A DNA stretch of 64,000 bases from Labia minor (GCA_963082975.1 OY720344.1:14681580-14745579); one strand, 5' to 3'. Counted from the first letter of the stretch, positions 22,991-35,394 are shown. Numbers and translations are program-made. The notes: generated by a model not told the origin, from the letters alone.

Positions 22991-25967
22991 AAAATGGTAG
23001 ATAAAAGAAATGAATGAATGGTTTAAATAAATTTTTCCCATCCCCGACACATAATATAAAGTCACTCATAAAGATTTTTAATTTAATTAAATTACGTAAA
23101 TCTCTGATGAATCTGCGATCTTAATCAACCGTTGCGTGGAGAGGAGGAATAGACAGCGTTTATATTTTTAAATATACATTAATTACATTTGCTTCTTATA
23201 AATAAAATATAAAAAAAGACTTACACAGACACACATATAAATGACTCAATGGTTAAACTTTAAGATTTTAAAATGAACATTAATCTGAGTCAATTAAAAA
23301 CAACAAAAAAAGAAGTTGCTTGGTTTATCTGGGCAAAGAATCACCAACACATTTGCAATAAATACTAGTATATAGGGATTATTTACTAGATACAACTAAA
23401 TTGGCTGATTGATCAACTGAGTATCGAGGATCGCGCGACTTCGAAAGGGAAACTTATAGCATTCGATTTCGATGCGATTCCAAAGCAGATCGTAAATTGC
23501 ACTAAAACACTAACTCGACGACACCTTACAGAGAAAACGTGTACAAAGTGGAAAGCGATGTGACTAAACGCAATGTTACCAGGCGTCAAACGAGACATTT
23601 TGTCATAATCATATTACAATACACAAAACAAATACACCAAAATATGTATTCTTATATCTAGAAATGTTTTGATTCTTATCAAAGAAATGATAATAAATAT
23701 ATTTGTTTTGTATTTTTTTTTTTTTTTATTTTTGTACTCAAAACCAAACAAAAGATTAATTTAATATTATGAATTAAATTGTTATATGTACATGTAATTC
23801 GAATCAATTTTTATTAGCAAAAATCACTATTTTTTTCTTATTTCTTTATTTCAACTTATTTTACTATCATAAATGTATTTTAGTCAGATTCCCTATTAAA
23901 AATATTAATAATATTTATTTATATAGTAATTTAAATTAAAAAGTGAAAATAATTTAATTCAGAAGAAATCAATTTAAGATTTTTTATTTATTGGAACTTA
24001 AAATGAGATAAATAATCGAATAAGGGTTTGTTTTTTTTTTAAATAAAATATCGAATATCTGAAGTTAAAAATTTTTGACGAAGGTATGCGATTTGGTGGT
24101 TCACTTTGGAACGTAAAAGAGAGTCAGCCAGCCCCTTTCCCTTCAAACCCACCAACTAGAAGGCACTTGATTGGACAGATTAGACTGTAGAATTAGGATT
24201 GGAATTGAAAACTTTAGACAAATTGTTAAGAATTTAAAAAAAAAAAAATTATTTTTTTCAATATTATTTTAAAGAAAATATGTTAATAATATTTTAATAT
24301 TTTTAAGAATTGAAAAAATTCATAAAAATCAAATTAAATTTTATATATCTTTTCATTAAAATAAAAAAAAACAACTAATTTTTATGAGAGGTGTAAGCAC
24401 CTCCCCTTATAATTCCTTCTTTATACTATATGCTATTAACTTTATCAGTCACCATCATCATCATCATCGCCATCATCGATGGTACAGCAAATAAAAAATC
24501 CATTCTGTTATCAAATTGTAAATAAATCTCTAACTCTTTTTATCATTATATTAATTTAAAAAATATGTAGTAATATATAAAAAAAATATATATAAAATAA
24601 TCTTTAAAATATTTCAAAACATTTGTTTTTCAATTAAATATAAATATATATATATATAATAAAATAGATCTATAAACTTACATTTATTATGTGTGTGTGT
24701 GTATATGTATAGTATTTCTTTAAAAATTCCTCAATGATGATAAAAATTTTTATTTCTTTGACAATTTATTTATTTAAAATTTTTTTTTTTTTTTTTAATT
24801 GTTTTCACATAAAACTTTATTTATTTTCCCCAAATGTTTACAATTTTTTTTTCTTTTTTTTTTTTACTTTCGGCAAAAGGATCTTTACTTCTTTTAAATT
24901 TTTATTTTTTCTCTCTTTTTTACTATTCATCAATTTTGGAATGCCCATTTAGTTAACCAAAAGACGTGTTCATAAAACATCGTTTAGTTGAATAACTTTT
25001 CTGAGAAACCGAAGGAATTATATACAACAACAAAAAGAACCCCCAGATGTTGTTTTTCAATTTGAAAATTTTATGTATAAGAATTAAAAAAAAAATAATA
25101 ATAATATAACAAAATTGCATATCTCCCCTCACACTATTAATTAGTCTCTTTACAAAAATATAAAATGTTTACTATATTCTCTAAAAATTCTCATTGAAAA
25201 ACCAAAATTTTTTAATTTTTTTTTCCTAAAAATGGTATCTAATTTTATTTAATTGGTACGAAAGTATCATACTACTATCATTTACAATATATAATGTACA
25301 TAATTTATTTGAATATCAATGATTTCAGTAATTTTAATAATTTTTTTTTTGTCATAACTATCTTAAATAGGTATCTTGATACAAGTCGCTACTTGTCTAT
25401 CAAAGCTCTCTTAATTTAATAATTCAAATTATGACATGTGATGCTTAAAGGAGTCTGTATTTTCTCATTAACCGACTATGTATATTATCATTCAATCATT
25501 CTTTAGGAGATGGTATCTTTTATTTATATATAGTATATATAGAATATTAATATTCGTAAGATGTTTCAATTGGAACCAACGCTTGAATGATTTATTTATT
25601 TATTTTTTTAAATAAACAGATTAATTTGCAATACTAAAATAAGACTAAGTAAAAGTTATGTAGTGCACATTAATTTTAAATAAAAAAAAAATTCCAGCTG
25701 TGGTAGATTTGTTTTTTTTTTAATAAAACTTGTCCTTGTCATTCTTGATATAATTTACAATTAGTGATTTTTTTTTATACTCTTAAGACTTCTCTATTTT
25801 AATAAAGTGTTTGTCAATTAAATTCATTTTTTTCATCTAAATGTTCTTCAATCATAAATGCTAACCCCTTGAGTGATTCTCTATAAATTTTCCAAGTTTA
25901 ATTAAATAAAAAAAATATTTCTTCATGTTTTAATAACGCTTAAATTAGAATTTACAGTCAGCATCTC

Positions 25968-25968
<1 letters not shown>
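22991..25968. other. AT-rich DNA with one small unique block
   Basis: A block at about 23400-23610 is less AT-rich and has an open minus frame (23413-23598) with no recognised domain. A (CAT)n-like run lies at about 24451-24480, (GT)n near 24691-24702, and the remainder is A/T homopolymer-rich. A plus frame at 24734-24952 is poly-Phe low complexity and not a gene. Confidence 0.45.

Positions 25969-26002
<34 letters not shown>
25969..26002. repeat. (TA)17 microsatellite
   Basis: Perfect dinucleotide run of 34 bp. Confidence 0.97.
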
Positions 26003-26004
<2 letters not shown>

Positions 26005-26347
26005 TCTGGATAGAATAGGTTAAAATAGAGAGTGAAGGATAATTTAAAATAAATAGATTATTATTGTGGCAAGTATAGTCGAAATAATATCCAAAATCTT
26101 GGTAGTACACATAATGCAGATATACAATAGGTTACTGATTTAATTCATTTATTTATTTATAATCATAATTATATATTATTAATTAAAAATAGAAAGACAT
26201 GTACATATATATGTATATTAGTTTCAATTTATCTTATATAAATAGACAAAATCTTTACTAACAAATAATTTAAATAAACATGTCATTCTATTTTTAATTA
26301 ATATCTAATATAATATAATAAATATATAATTAATATATATATATATA
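26003..26347. other. AT-rich DNA, nothing recognised
   Basis: Includes a short (TA)n run just before the mariner copy M1. Confidence 0.5.
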
Positions 26348-26948
26348 CAAGGTATTTCAAAAGAAAAGGTGAATTTTGAAATATTTCGAAAAGTATTTAT
26401 TTATTTCCCTTGTCAGATATAATGCACTTGTGCCAGTGCTTCTTTCAATCGTCGAAGCACTTCTGAAATACGCTTTTCGGCCACCAGCTCGTTCTTCGAT
26501 TCCTACTTTATCTCATCAATTATGGCAAAACGCTTTCCTTTCATTGGTGCCACCAAATCTGGTGAAAACGGTGATTGAGGCATGATTCCGTAATCAGGGT
26601 TGTTTTTGGCCAAAAAATCACGATCAAGCAATGTATGAGCTGCTGCATTATATAGAATTTCCATGATTTGTTTTTCCACAACTCCGATCGTTTGAGCCAT
26701 ATTGCATCACGCAAACGTTGCATAACTTTCTTGTACTATTCCTTATTTTTTTAACTAAAAAATCGAAGTTCACACAAAACGTGACTAACTTTTTCAGTTG
26801 TCAATAACAAATTACTAATTCAAAATGGCTGATAATGTCAACATATGAGAAACATATGTGTACCAACATAACAACAAAATTTTTCAATGATCGAATGTAT
26901 ACAACCCGAGAAAATTCAAAATTCACCTTTTCTTTTGAACAGACCTCT
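26348..26948 (-). mobile_element. mariner family 1, internally deleted copy M1
   Basis: 601 bp in reverse orientation with terminal repeats (right end reverse complement AGAGGTCTGTTCAAAAG; left end CAAGGTATTTCAAAAG) and TA on both sides (26346-26347 and 26949-26950). Minus-strand codons give the HTLLDRDFLAKNN segment, GIMPQSPFSPDL and PMKGKRFAIIDEIK, all diagnostic of mariner transposase. A deletion removes the residues between SPDL and PMKG, including the third catalytic Asp that sits in CDFFLF in copies M3 and M4. The N-terminal half is also mostly gone. Inactive by itself. Confidence 0.88.
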
Positions 26949-27571
26949 TATAAAAGACAAATAAACAATTCAACGTGCAGTTTTAGTGTAATCTTCACAC
27001 AACCAACACTCACTTTACTTCCTCTAATTTTTATTCTTGAAACCGATTAAATTCTTGTTGTACCAATACGGATACCAGTTAATTAAAAGTAAAAGAACTA
27101 CAAAAAAAAATACTTCTAAGAAAAAATTGTTGCTAGGAAATAAAAATTAATGTGCAAGAACAATATATATAGTAATTATTGCCCTGAAAAAAATAAATAT
27201 AATGTTTGAAACAGAGAAGAAATATTAAATATTATCGTATTGAGAACAACTTTCTACAATATGGATTTAATAAACTAATAATTTCATATCATATTAAAAT
27301 TGAATTAGTATTAAAAAGTAAATTTTTAAGATGAAAATAGTTTATATCAATTGAATACCACATGAGGAGAGCGAGAATCAAGTATTTTATTTATTTATTT
27401 ATACTTAAATTAGATTGTAATCATTTTCTTTGTATTATAAATTCTTTCTAGTATGTATTATTATTTTTTTTTTCTTATAAGTAATAAATACTAAATGTAT
27501 TATATTTATTTTATAATTTCAAATTGTTTTATAAAATTCATTTCAAATATCATTCACATTTTTACTAAATA
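26949..27571. other. AT-rich DNA, nothing recognised
   Basis: No frame or repeat-family match of note. Confidence 0.5.
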
Positions 27572-28551
27572 TGGCGAGATAGTATTGCGACCACGTTTTC
27601 ATTTTTCTTTCCTCTCAAGTGACCGTAAAAATAAAGATATATGTTTGATAGTTTTTCACATGATTAAAAATTGTATAAAACTGCTATATATAGAATATCA
27701 GCTTGATTGAATCACTGAAAGTACCGGAATTAATTTTTACCGGCCGACAATAGTAAAGGAGGTATTGTTTTCACACCAAATCTCATATGCGTAGATTTTT
27801 ACATATTTCCTCGTCTGTCCGTCTGTCCGTCCTTCCGTATAGATGTGTACAGCTTGAACGACTCAACGGATTTTGATAAAATCTGGTATATTTACTTAAT
27901 GCATCAGTATGATGAATTGATCAACTTTTGGTGTATATCCGGAAACCGGAAGTGGTAGTATTATCGAGGAAGGGAAGTGTTATTTTCACACAAAATTTCA
28001 CAGGAGGAGATTTTTTACATATCTCCACAAATCTTGCACTTTGTATTGGTTTTATCCTCAGGAAAAATCATCTTAATTAGTTTTTTCTTAATTTAAAATT
28101 ATATGACCTCACCCAGCCCTTCATGACGTCACTGCCTTATATATTATAAATATAATAAAATTAAAAATATTTATGTTATATCCATATCTGTATTTTTTAT
28201 TGCATTAATAGATACATTTAAATTATTTAAAATTGTTTCTGTAGCTGGAAATTGATGTATTTCAAACCGTCGGTCGGCTCTGTGCCTAGCCATAGGTCAA
28301 CTTATTTAAATTTTGACTTAAAAATGATGATAAAGGTTTTAAATTGAAATTTAATATATGTTAATTAATTAATTGAATTGAATAACAATACTATACTATA
28401 AATATAATTTTTTAAATTATTTAATGAATTAATCCAATTTAATTATACTTAATTTATAATTTAATATAATAAAATAAAATTTAATTTAAATATAATATAT
28501 GTTAATTAATACAATTCAAATTTGCAAGATAATCTAGTGGAGACACTCCAG
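27572..28551 (+). mobile_element. family B element B3, split by a family A insertion
   Basis: The left part (27572-27738) runs from GGCGAGATAGTATTGCGA through TATATGTTTGATAG to CCGGAATTAATTTTT, with an internal deletion of the microsatellite region. The right part (about 28307-28551) is the family's AT-rich tail, with GCAAGATAATCTAG and the hairpin GTGGAGACACTCCAG. Family-A copy A3 lies between them, inserted after the T-run of AATTAATTTTT. Changes in the right repeat (GCAAGATAA for GCGAGATAG) mark this as an older copy. Confidence 0.72.
27739..28306 (+). mobile_element. family A element, diverged copy A3, nested
   Basis: Starts ACCGGCCGACAATAG and ends CGTCGGTCGG then the hairpin CCTA-gcca-TAGG (28285-28296) and GTCAACTTATTT. 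It is more diverged than A1 and A2 and has small deletions near the microsatellite (GTCTGTCCGTCTGTCCG). One hairpin pair differs from A1 in both arms together (G:C in A1, A:T here), so the fold is kept. It interrupts family-B copy B3 and is therefore younger than B3. Confidence 0.75.
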
Positions 28552-30000
28552 ATTTTTTTTTAATAAAATATCAATGAATGAAGAAAGATCCTTTTCATAG
28601 CTACGTTGACATATTCGAGTTATTCGAATAGAAATAGAAATAAAAAAAAAAATCTCTTCTGCATAAGTCCTTGACTCGATCGATCTGTGTATTCTTGTTT
28701 CTGGTTAGGGTGGTGGAGCCATTTGCACAAGAGTGTCTGTCCGACAAGACCTGTGTAAATTTACACTAGGCCGACAGACAGCGACAGACAGACTAACAAG
28801 CAAGGTTCAGACAAATAGGGGCTGCGATGTCGTCCCCTACAATAATTACAGAGCAATCGTTGCACGTAATTTCAACCTGATACCATGTCATTGATGTTAA
28901 TGTACTCGTTTTCATTTTTAATTCTCCCCCCCTCCTCCGTTCCAATAACAACATTTCAGATAAGAAAAGTAATTTATACATTATATCACTATGAAAACTT
29001 TTCTCTCCTCTCTCTCTCTCTCTCTTTCTTTCTCTTTCTCCTATTTTGTTCTTCTTTTTTGTGTACATAGTATTATATTGATAACAAAGACTATTAAATA
29101 AATCTATTGAACCATTTAAATATTTTTAATATCGATTTCAACTTATAATCCCGATAAAAAAAAGGTAATTTATTTATTTTTAACTTATTGAGTTACATTT
29201 TATATTTATATTACAAAACAAACATGTGAACTCATGAAAATACTTCTCATAAATTTCGGTAAATTTTTATTAAAATATAACTAAATTAAAATAAATACTA
29301 ATTTTCAAATAAGTTTTTAAATAAATCTTTTAACTCGTATTATCTTTTAAAATGAAATTTTAATTGTTTTTTTTTCATAACATCAAATTGGAATTCCCTA
29401 GATATTGTTTTAATATTTTATAAATGGTGACAGAGTTTGAAATTCATTAATTATTGGAAAGATATATGATATATGTCAACGATTTTGAAATGTTGTAAAT
29501 CTTGGTTTTAGACAGATGTTTAAATTTAACTGATTTTCTAATGGATATATATATATTCTGAGCCTGTTAACTGTTAACCACAAAGTACCTAATGGTTCAA
29601 CCTTGTCATTCCATTTTGTCAACTGATAGCATTTTACACCTAAATACATTACATTAAATATCCATCAAATTTTTATTCTTTCACAAATTCCTCATATCAA
29701 CCGTTATTATGTTAGTCCAGACCACCCATAAGTGGTTTCCCAATTGGTTTCCCTAAAAATAATTTAATTGTTAATCTTTCAACACTATATATATATCATA
29801 TTCATATTTTTCCTATCCTTATAATAAAAATATCAATTTTGTCTCATTTTGAACAAACTATAGTAAAAACTAAAATTGTACAATGGACTGTGAGAAATTT
29901 TATGATAAGGTGTTGAAAGATCAAAATAGCACATTGGAGAAATGTGTTTTCTTACCACTGTATCTATATCTGTCAATCGTTTGTAGAATCAATATCTAGG
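28552..30000. other. unique DNA with a palindrome, then AT-rich DNA
   Basis: 28690-28930 is less AT-rich and holds an imperfect palindrome at 28734-28780, centred on the perfect 14-mer GTGTAAATTTACAC with outer arms TGTCTGTC/GACAGACA. A (CT)n tract follows near 29005-29035. 29070-30000 is AT-rich without recognised content. Short frames here are low complexity. Confidence 0.4.
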
Positions 30001-30945
30001 ACCAGTTTCATCGAGCCGCTCGGTCATTAAAAAAAATTATTCCTTATTATCGGGTTTGACTGATAATATAAATACCTGGTTCACCAAGCCACCGTTCAAA
30101 TAATTTAAAAGAACATAAATTATAAAAAATTGTCATCAAACATACAGCCCTTAAACTTACGTATTAGTGAACTCAAAGACAGTAAAATATGGCCTGTGTA
30201 TATAACATAATTCGTAATTTGATTTTATTTATATTTATACCAGAGGTTCTTAAACTTATGTACTCCGCGGACCCCCACTTGAGAAAATTCTTTTTGACGG
30301 ACCCCATCCCAACTTTAGGTACTTTACGTCATTTTATTAGTTAATTTCTGGCTTAAGATCTCATAAGAACAAGGATATATGGTGAATATTTCTAACAGTG
30401 ATTGGTGAATAACGATTTTTTTGCATATTGTAAAACATATTTTATTAGAAAATTCAGCTAAATATGAAGATGGAAACGGTAGCAATAATTTTCTTGCACA
30501 TTTCGTTGAATTTGGGTATTTGATCTGTTTCCTCACAAAGCCATGCCATCGCTCCTTTTATATTAAATAAAGTTTTAACTGACTCATCATTTTCTCGTGC
30601 ACCTGTACGATGGCTTTGCGGACCCCCAGTAAAGGCTTCGCGGACCCCCAGGGGTCCGCGGACCACAGTTTAAGAACCTCTGATTTATACTATTTTGTAT
30701 TTAAGGAAGCACATTGTGACGTAGTTGCTGACGTCATTTAAATTTCATTTTTTTTTTTTTAAATTAAGAAAAAACTAATAAAGATGATTTATCCCGAGGC
30801 TGAAACCAATACAGATCGATTTTTCTTTATAAAAATTATCTATGGTGTGAATTTCAAAAAAATCCTTCGAGCGATTTAATATTTCAAAAATATGTACATA
30901 TATAGGTATATATAATTGTTACAAGTATAATAAGATAATATATAA
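30001..30945 (+). mobile_element. family D element D3, split by a hAT MITE
   Basis: Head with ACCAGTTTCATCGAG and hairpin CGAGC c GCTCG (30012-30022), a second head-like motif ACCTGGTTCACC, then the body. After the 442-bp hAT insertion the element continues with AAGGAAGCACATTGTGACG, TGACGTCA, the TTAAGAAAAAACTAATAAAG module and GAAACCAATACAG, and ends with the (TA)-rich tail AAGTATAATAAGATAATAT. The body order is colinear with D1 and with the reverse of D2b. Confidence 0.68.
30241..30682 (+). mobile_element. hAT non-autonomous element with 8-bp TSD
   Basis: A 442-bp insertion with inverted ends: left CAGAGGTTCTTAAACTTATG and right end whose reverse complement reads CAGAGGTTCTTAAACTGTG. It is flanked by a perfect 8-bp duplication, ATTTATAC (30233-30240 and 30683-30690). 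CAG-type termini, the GCGGACCCCC motif beside each end and an 8-bp duplication are hallmarks of the hAT superfamily. A minus frame (30454-30666) is open but has no recognisable transposase motif. It sits inside family-D copy D3 and is thus younger than D3. Confidence 0.92.
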
Positions 30946-33114
30946 AATAATATTTTTTATTATTTTTCTTATTTTGAATAGATAATATTTGAAAAGTTGA
31001 GAATTAGTACCAGTCCCAGCCCTAAAATTTTGGCTGTCGATGCAGTAAATGATGCCCCTCAAATAAGCATAGATAATTTTTAGTAAAGAAAAATTTTCAT
31101 CACAAATATATTCCAAAAAGTATATAATATTATTTAATAATTATTTTACTTTTATGAAGTTTAATATTTAACAGAAGATCATTTTTGTACAGGATAGTTT
31201 CAAGATATACAAAGATATTCGATAACACTTAGGAGGCAGGGGGGGCTTTTCTAGGTGCGTAAAACAAGTAATATTACCTGGTATATTTATATAATTCATT
31301 TAAATTATTTATTTTTTCTTTTTATTAAAAAAAAAGATAATCCGATTAGTAAAAAAAAATATTTATTCTAAGAGGGGATTTATTTATTTAAATATAAAAT
31401 AGAAAGATATATTGTCAGTCAGACTATTTCGTACTATCAAAAGAGTCACTTAAGCATTTTTCTAATTACTTGTTTTAGGTATTTAAAGTGAAATGGCCTT
31501 ACAGAATGCAACAGAAGACAACGATTCTTCCAAATGACATGACGGCCTGCTACATCCCAACCAAGATATGATCTTTTATTCTCTTTTCTCATTATAAGTA
31601 TTTACATTGAATTTATAGTTATATCACACTCGCTATATAATTTATAATTTAAAATTGAACAATTTTTCCTACCATCAAATATAATAATTTCAATAATGAA
31701 CGTAAAAAAAAAATTAAATTTTATAAAATGAATTTTTATAATTTTTTACTTAACATATTCATATAATTATATATATATATATATATATAAATTTTATAAA
31801 TTTTTCATTAAGTTCTTTGAATAGAATTTACCAAAATTATTCTATCAATTCGATTTAATAATTCATTAAACAAATCAACTATAAGATTTAGTTTTTATTA
31901 AATATAATAATTCAAATATTTTTTGATTCATATTTTTGTGAGAATCCTATTGCAATATGTTAGTATTATTTTCCTAAATATTTTTAAATTTTAAACAATT
32001 TTAGTAATTTAATATTACAGAAATTAAATAAAATTTTTAAAAATCTATACCCCTTTTAAATTATATTTATATTATTTATTTATTTTTATTTAAGTATATT
32101 AATTTGGTTGATAAGTATCTTATCTAATATTATTTAATTTTTTCAGACGAGAGAGACAAGACATCAATTAGTCATCGAGTTGGTCTTCAAGTATAATTTG
32201 CGAGATATACCATATAATTAACCTTTTATTAACTCCGAGGTCAGTATTTATTATTAATTGGATTTTTAATTCAATTTATATTTATTTATTTTAAAATTTC
32301 ATTATTTAATAAATTATTTTTTAATTCTATATCATGATTCAATCTTCGTTCTGCTACTGGATTTTGATTCAAATTTTTGATTATTTTCTACATTCCTGAC
32401 GATATACAGCTCACCAAATGTAAGTAATCATCGTTATTTATTTAGCACGACACATTTTGAAAAAGGTATACATTTTATTAAATTCCAAATATTAATATAT
32501 AAGGTATATTAGAAGGTATAATTGAATTTACATGGATATTTTTGTTTTGTTAATTTTAATTATACAATAATATAACGCGGTGGGTAATATGTGGATTATG
32601 TTTCTTCCATCGATGTTCTCTCATCCTACTAATTCACAGTTTAGATTAAAACTAATAAATAAAAAGTATTATTCAATCAACAAAATAAAGTAAATATTTA
32701 TTTCTATTTTACTTAATTTAATCGATTTCAGAATTATTACACTAAATAACTAACTATTCCTGATAACTAAATGAATTTCCAGTAATAAAATGCAATTTTT
32801 CATGCTTTTATTGACATAAATTTTTTATAGGAATGATCAAATTTGGAAAAACAGAATCAAAATTTATTATCCTATATAAATTGAAGAATATTTAAAAAAT
32901 CTTATCGGAAAATATTTAAATTTGTTTTCCTAAAAATCTTAATTTCATCAAGAAATTTGCAAATCATTTCAATACTTTTTCAAACTGATGCTATTTGTAC
33001 TATAAATAATATTAAAGTTTGATAAAAAATTAAATGTTTCCTCAAATTGGGATAATAAATTAAATCTTTCTATTATAGAATTAAAGACTGTATCTAAAAT
33101 TGTAATAAAAATAA
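30946..33114. other. AT-rich DNA, nothing recognised
   Basis: (TA)n at about 31771-31787 and many homopolymers. No gene or repeat family recognised over about 2.2 kb. Confidence 0.5.
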
Positions 33115-33387
33115 AAAAAAAACCCTCTGACTTTCGTACGCCCTCAAGGATGCAACGCCTATCAAGTCGGTTATATCAATTAGGAGTCCTATGATCAGTA
33201 GAACGGGTCCTATCAACCTTTACATTGATTTTCTTGATCGGTAGCTTGCCAAATTTTGATCCCTGAGGTTGAGTTGACTACGACCCATAGACCCCATCTA
33301 GATAAATTCCCTTGTCAGGCCCGGGACTTGAACCCGGGACCACGAGAATGTGAGGCAGCTTCGCTACTTCCCACCCTGTGGCGCCCT
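33115..33387 (-). mobile_element. tRNA-derived SINE
   Basis: Minus strand. The head has RNA polymerase III promoter boxes: an A-box-like TAGCGAAGCTGCC (plus 33354-33366) and a B box GGTTCAAGTCC (plus 33324-33334) inside a CCCGGG/CCCGGG stem, as in a tRNA T-arm. An unrelated body follows, then a tail reading GACTTGATAGGCGTTGC ... GAGGG and a T-run. The head keeps little tRNA cloverleaf beyond the T-arm, and there is a further body, so this is a SINE and not a tRNA gene. A second copy of the tail is at 61050-61115. No target-site duplication is evident. Confidence 0.8.
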
Positions 33388-33412
33388 TGTAAATAAAAAT
33401 GAAATTTTATAT

Positions 33413-34020
33413 TTAAATTATTTGGCGGCTCACCTCTTGCTTTGTAACCACCAGATTCGGTTTTACCCAAACTAACCTCCAATCTGTATAATTTCTTCTT
33501 AGTATAAACTCCATGTCAATTGAATCCTGGGCTATCATAGCTTGGTCGTTGGCAAAACTTAAGGAGAAGAGTTGGACATGGTTGATGGGTAAACCCATCC
33601 CTTATCAAGTTTTTTTTTCCTTGTATGGATAGGTAACAACAAGCAGCTACCTTACTTTATATTGGATACATTTTTCTTACAGATTCCTTATAATTTTGAA
33701 TATCACCCGTTGGTAGAGTTTGTATTAGTTTGTTTTTAGGAACATTATACGCTTCCCTCTGGTCTATAAACGTTATATGAAGGAAGGTCTTGGTCTCTCT
33801 TAATCTTTATTTTCAATTAATTATTGAAGTATAAACAAGTTATTTACATAAGAATGTAGAGTCCTGAAGTAAATTCGCTCTGATCCTCTCCGGAGCATAC
33901 CCCGATTTCGTTTCTTAATCTTTTCTGGATTAATTTTTCCCAAATTCGATTTGGGGAGCTGTAGCAATTTAAATCTTTTCTATCTCGCGCCAGTCAACTT
34001 TATATTTCTTTTGTAACTTT
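33413..34020 (-). pseudogene. degenerate non-LTR reverse transcriptase fragment (LINE3)
   Basis: Minus-strand reading in several frames gives reverse transcriptase boxes in the right order: GEDQSEFTSG (about 33890), TFIDQREAYNVPKNKL then SVRKMY (about 33670-33777; equivalent of FIDxxKAYD), and SFANDQAMIAQDSID (about 33520-33560; equivalent of the FADD box C). Box C reads FAND, so one of the paired catalytic Asp residues is Asn. Frameshifts separate the boxes, and the region between A and C is shortened. The clade is unsure: the wording resembles L1/RTE-type arthropod LINEs. It adjoins the SINE without overlap. Confidence 0.78.
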
Positions 34021-34159
34021 CATTTCTCGTCTGTATATTCAAAAACAAAGAATATAATTGAAATAATTATAATTAATTATTTTTTTTATTTAAAATATAT
34101 CCTACAATTTTTAAACTACATATTTGATTCCATAAAAAAGAAGAAAAAAGTTAGAAATA

Positions 34160-34554
34160 ATAGTAATTAATAGAGAATATATTGAATTCGATAATCGTTT
34201 TGCAGAAGTGAGAAAATATAAAAATTATTTGAAATATTTTTCATGTCCATTTCTTGTTGAAGTGGATAGTGTTCCCGAAAATTTGCAAATGGAACTAATT
34301 GAGTTGCAAAGCAACAACGGATTAGAGCGAATTTTTTAATCCACTACAAAAATTAACGTATATTTGTGAAGCATTTTTTTCCAAAATGAAATTTGCAAAA
34401 AGTTCATCTCGTTCTTCGATAACTGATATTAATTTAGAAAATCAACTAAAATGTGCACTATAAAACATAAATGTAGATTTAAAAAAATTAAATGAAAAAA
34501 GAGAAAAACAAATTTTACATTTCTTCATGGTGGGCCGCGGGTTGGCCAGACCTG
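34160..34554 (+). pseudogene. hAT transposase C-terminus with 3' terminal repeat
   Basis: Open codons from 34184 read RFAEVRKYKNYL, FSCPFLVEVDSVPENLQ and MELIELQSNNGLERIF to a stop (34337). After a +1 shift the frame resumes (34341-34463) with TYICEAFFSKMKFAKSSS and SSITDINLEN. This matches the hAT C-terminal dimerisation region as in GTF2IRD2/ZBED-type domesticated and live transposases (pattern CExFFSxMK). The element ends with GGCCGCGGGTTGGCCAG then ACCTG (34554), whose reverse complement starts CAGGTCTGGCCAACC, a typical hAT terminus. The N-terminal two thirds and the left end are missing. Confidence 0.85.
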
Positions 34555-35394
34555 GTCTATTCTATTACTTAAATGGAATGTTAAGAATGAGATCATTTAT
34601 GCTGAATGAATGATTTGATTTGAATGTCCTAATATTTTTTTTTCTTTTTTTGTACCTTTTCTGTTACCCTTTCTAGATGTACGAGTTTTTGAAGATTTTT
34701 TGATTTGATTCCTGTTACGTTAAATTTTTTATTTTTTTTCTTATCTGTGTTGTAATCTTTTTCTGTAAATCCTCTAGCCCAAATAAGCGGAGGTTAGAGA
34801 TATACCTGGATTTGTATATAATCTCTTAAATGAATAAATAAATAAATAAATAAAATAATTTTTATAAAATATTCGTAATTCAAAATCTAATTTAAAATTT
34901 CTAATTTAATAATTTTATATTAGAAATGGTAAACCTAATCAATATGATCGACAATTAATAAAATCATAATTTATATATAGATAAGAAATAATTATTCTGT
35001 GGGTGCGCGTGGCCGATGATGTGTTTGCTATTCCGGTGTTCTTAAACGTCAGAATCCACAGAACTCATTACAGAAGGAGGTCTTTTTTTTCAGGAGAAAA
35101 TGTTCATAGTGATCTCAAAGTTAGGTTAAAAATTAATAAACAAAAGTCGAATTTATATTTTAATCATTTAATGAATTGTAGTTGATAAGATTACTTACTG
35201 CCTGCCTTATCTTGGCTGCTGAATCCACTGGAGTGGGTTAATTTTAGTATTTCTAGTTTCTTTTTAATGGCGTCAGAGTAATGTGATTGTCGAAAATCAT
35301 ATTTTAAGAACGATTTTAAATTGATAATATTATTATAAAACTCCAAAAGATTTTGTTAAAATTAATTTATAAATATTCTGTTAAGGCTGATCAT
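34555..35394. other. AT-rich DNA, nothing recognised
   Basis: (AAAT)n near 34832-34853. A plus frame at 35003-35185 has no recognised domain. Otherwise featureless. Confidence 0.45.

Noticed and set aside
24734..24952. 72-codon plus frame rich in Phe/Leu
   Set aside because: Produced by poly-T; no domain, no splice or promoter context.
29005..29035. Regulatory GAGA-type element
   Set aside because: A plain (CT)n/(GA)n microsatellite without neighbouring promoter features.
33311..33387. Functional tRNA gene on the minus strand
   Set aside because: A and B boxes and a T-arm stem are present, but an acceptor stem and anticodon arm do not pair, and the unit continues into a SINE body and tail.
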